DNA from: Nocardioides campestrisoli
Lineage (GTDB): Bacteria > Actinomycetota > Actinomycetes > Propionibacteriales > Nocardioidaceae
Assembly: GCF_013624435.2 (NCBI RefSeq)
Contig: NZ_CP061768.1
Location: 1,394,001-1,458,000, forward strand
Reading direction: 5' to 3'
Length of the DNA stretch: 64,000 bases
The notes under the pieces are model-generated. The model was not told the origin of the DNA and ran no database searches. It saw only the letters and a list, made by a program, of their open reading frames with translations. The position numbers and the translations under genes were made by a program. How positions within the stretch are numbered: the stretch's first letter is position 1; the number at the start of each line of letters is the position of its first letter. This document shows, in pieces, positions 62,321 to 64,000 of this stretch.

Positions 62321-62466
62321 TGCCCCTCGGTGTGTCCCACACCTTCCCGCCAGCGCGCTCGACGTCGTGTCACCAAGAACGCGGCAAGCTGGATCATGCG
62401 CGGCGGGCGCCCTGAGTTTGCAGTTGTTGATGGACTGTTCGAGTCCGACGAGGAGAGTGAGTCGCG
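62321..62466 (+). promoter_or_regulatory. Leader of rplU with hairpins
   Basis: About 140 nt of leader, less GC-rich than its surroundings. GGTGTG-TCC-CACACC (62329-62343) lies near the 5' end and GGACT-GTTCG-AGTCC (62432-62446) ends 3 nt before the SD GAGGAGAG (62450-62457). It has the form of a ribosomal-protein autoregulatory leader. Confidence 0.45.
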
Positions 62467-62769
62467 GTGTACGCGATCGTGCGGAGTGGCAGCAAGCAGC
62501 AGAAGGTTGCTGTCGGCGATGTCATCGAGATCGACCAGGTCCAGACCGCCGTGGGCGAGTCCGTGGCGCTTCCCGTCGTGATGGTGGTGGACGGCGAGTC
62601 CGTCACCGCCACCGGGCTGGACAAGGCCTCTGTGACCGTCGAGGTTCTCGGTGGCACCAAGGGCCCGAAGATCATCATCCAGAAGTACAAGAACAAGACC
62701 GGCTACAAGAAGCGCCAGGGTCACCGCCAGAAGTACACCCAGGTCAAGGTCACCGACATCTCCGTCTGA
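62467..62769 (+). CDS. rplU: 50S ribosomal protein L21
   Basis: 100 residues, standard length. [14 protein letters not shown] at the start and [15 protein letters not shown] near the end are the L21 signatures, the latter contacting 23S rRNA. GTG 62467 with GAGGAGAG upstream. It is followed 43 bp later by rpmA in the universal order. Confidence 0.97.
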   Translation: MYAIVRSGSKQQKVAVGDVIEIDQVQTAVGESVALPVVMVVDGESVTATGLDKASVTVEVLGGTKGPKIIIQKYKNKTGYKKRQGHRQKYTQVKVTDISV

Positions 62770-62812
62770 GCGGCTCCGCGCCACTCGCGATCCATCACGA
62801 AGGACTGAACTC

Positions 62813-63067
62813 ATGGCACACAAGAAGGGTGCGGCCTCGACCAAGAACGGTCGCGACTCCAACGCACAGCGCCTCGGCGTCAAGCGCTACGGCGGCCAGG
62901 CCGTCGGCGCCGGCGAGATCATCGTCCGCCAGCGCGGCACGCACTTCCACCCCGGCAGCGGCGTCGGCCGCGGTGGCGACGACACCCTGTTCGCCCTGGT
63001 GGCGGGCGCTGTCGAGTTCGGCACCAAGCGTGGCCGCAAGGTCGTCAACGTCGTTCCCGGCGAGTGA
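62813..63067 (+). CDS. rpmA: 50S ribosomal protein L27
   Basis: 84 residues. The N-terminal tail [16 protein letters not shown] reaches the peptidyl-transferase centre, and [22 protein letters not shown] is the core. There is no cleavable N-terminal extension of the Staphylococcus type. AAGGA lies 9 nt before the ATG. Confidence 0.97.
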   Translation: MAHKKGAASTKNGRDSNAQRLGVKRYGGQAVGAGEIIVRQRGTHFHPGSGVGRGGDDTLFALVAGAVEFGTKRGRKVVNVVPGE

Positions 63068-63097
63068 CCTGACGCTTCGCGCAGCACATACTTCCTT

Positions 63098-63131
63098 CGA
63101 AGGGCGTCCCTAGACTTGGGGGCGCCCTTCG
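63098..63131 (+). terminator. Terminator after rpmA, with a -10-like loop
   Basis: CGAAGGGCG/CGCCCTTCG stem, continued by TCCC/GGGG, followed by TGTTGTTCC. The loop is TAGACTT, which contains the -10 hexamer TAGACT (63111-63116) used by other genes here and may start the obg transcript. Confidence 0.65.
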
Positions 63132-63159
63132 TGTTGTTCCACCCCCACTGAGGAGATCC

Positions 63160-64000
63160 ATGGCAGTCCCCACGTTCGTCGACCGCGTCACCCTGCACGT
63201 CAGCGCAGGTCGCGGCGGAAACGGCGTGGCGTCCGTGCACCGCGAGAAGTTCAAGCCGCTCGGCGGCCCCGACGGGGGCAACGGCGGTCCGGGCGGCTCG
63301 GTGATCCTGCGGGTCGACCCGCAGGTGACCACGCTGATCGAGTACCACCACAGCCCCAAGCGGAAGGCCGAGAACGGTGGCCACGGGGCCGGTGACCACA
63401 AGAACGGCGGTCACGGCAGCGACCTGGTCCTGCCCGTCCCGGACGGGACGGTCGTGACCGACGCCCAGGGCAACGTGCTCGGTGACCTGATCGGCGCGGG
63501 CAGCGAGATGGTGGTCGCCTCCGGCGGCCGCGGCGGTCTCGGCAACGCCTCGCTCGCCTCCTCCAAGCGCAAGGCCCCGGGCTTCGCGCTGCTCGGTGAG
63601 CCCGGCGACGAGCTGGAGATCCACCTGGAGCTCAAGGTGGTCGCCGACATCGGCCTGGTGGGCTACCCCAGCGCCGGCAAGTCCTCGCTGATCGCCGCGA
63701 TCTCCCGCGCCCGGCCCAAGATCGCGGACTACCCGTTCACCACCCTGGTGCCGAACCTGGGTGTGGTGCGAGCCGGTGACACCGTCTTCACCGTCGCCGA
63801 CGTCCCCGGGCTGATCGAGGGGGCGGCCGAGGGCCGAGGGCTCGGCCACGACTTCCTGCGGCACATCGAGCGGTGTGCCGCGCTCGTGCACGTGGTCGAC
63901 ACCGCCTCCATCGAGCCCGGCCGCAACCCGGTCGACGACCTCGAGGTGATGGAGTCCGAGCTTGCCCGGTACGGCGGCCTGGAGGATCGGCCGCGGCTGG
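63160..64000 (+). CDS. obgE: GTPase Obg, 3' end cut by window
   Basis: 280 codons are visible. The Gly-rich Obg domain fills residues 1-158 ([22 protein letters not shown], split; [20 protein letters not shown]). The G domain begins with [10 protein letters not shown] (P-loop, about 168), [13 protein letters not shown] (switch) and DVPGLIEGA. It acts in 50S assembly and stringent control. GAGGAGA precedes the ATG. The missing part should contain the rest of the G domain and the C-terminal extension. Confidence 0.96.
   Translation, partial: MAVPTFVDRVTLHVSAGRGGNGVASVHREKFKPLGGPDGGNGGPGGSVILRVDPQVTTLIEYHHSPKRKAENGGHGAGDHKNGGHGSDLVLPVPDGTVVTDAQGNVLGDLIGAGSEMVVASGGRGGLGNASLASSKRKAPGFALLGEPGDELEIHLELKVVADIGLVGYPSAGKSSLIAAISRARPKIADYPFTTLVPNLGVVRAGDTVFTVADVPGLIEGAAEGRGLGHDFLRHIERCAALVHVVDTASIEPGRNPVDDLEVMESELARYGGLEDRPRL

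Overview
The window is about 64 kb of very GC-rich chromosomal DNA from an actinobacterium, most likely Nocardioides or a close relative in the Nocardioidaceae. This rests on the base composition, frequent GTG starts, many leaderless TAnnnT-ATG promoters, mycothiol-era families (an Rv2466c-like thioredoxin-fold protein), and a gene order I recognise from memory in Mycobacterium tuberculosis (obg to ssb, Rv2440c-Rv2478c) and Streptomyces (tig-clpP-clpX-valS-folC-ndk-mre-rne-rplU-rpmA-obg). I ran no search, so the genus is an inference. There are no rRNA genes, insertion sequences, prophage, CRISPR arrays or toxin modules. This is a housekeeping region with a few lineage-specific insertions.

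Layout. 1-10 kb: a truncated SDF-family symporter preceded by a likely cysteine-type leader peptide, a histidine phosphatase and NAD(P)HX dehydratase pair, an unknown protein, a uracil permease, a crotonase-TetR operon with a candidate operator, an alkyltransferase-like protein, RlmC and an MFS exporter. 10-18 kb: aminopeptidase P, PrsW, two large GTPases with membrane segments, an SSB paralogue and the ABC-F factor EttA. 18-32.6 kb: MarR regulator, thiolase, duplicated hotdog thioesterase, truncated haemoglobin GlbO, MscS channel, DUF5130 protein, PepN, Rv2466c-like protein, GPP34 protein, MetG, an esterase, RpiB, Nei glycosylase and a SpoIIE-type phosphatase. 32.7-46 kb: tRNA-Gly and tRNA-Pro, trigger factor, ClpP1-ClpP2, ClpX, a His/Pro-rich anchored protein, ValS, a GNAT protein, FolC-DUF4233, and a divergent MocR regulator with a flavin-type oxidase, then Ndk. 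46.5-64 kb: the cell-shape operon mreBCD-mrdA-rodA, a cation antiporter, a radical SAM protein (TIGR03960) and its partner (TIGR03936) separated by a nuclease-fold gene and a winged-helix gene, then RNase E/G, rplU, rpmA and obg (cut by the window end).

How the genes work together. Tig, ClpP1P2 and ClpX form the protein folding and degradation centre, with a ClgR-like site ahead of clpP1. MreBCD, PBP2 and RodA form a tightly overlapping elongation operon. RNase E/G, L21, L27 and Obg form the RNA-decay and ribosome-assembly block. A large share of the genes carry a TAnnnT hexamer 6-7 nt before the start codon, implying leaderless mRNAs, and this pattern decides several starts. The most interesting unexplained items are the leader peptide with its SDF transporter, the stacked inverted repeats between clpX and the His/Pro-rich gene, the structured rne leader, the PrsW-GTPase-SSB-EttA neighbourhood and the split TIGR03960/TIGR03936 pair.
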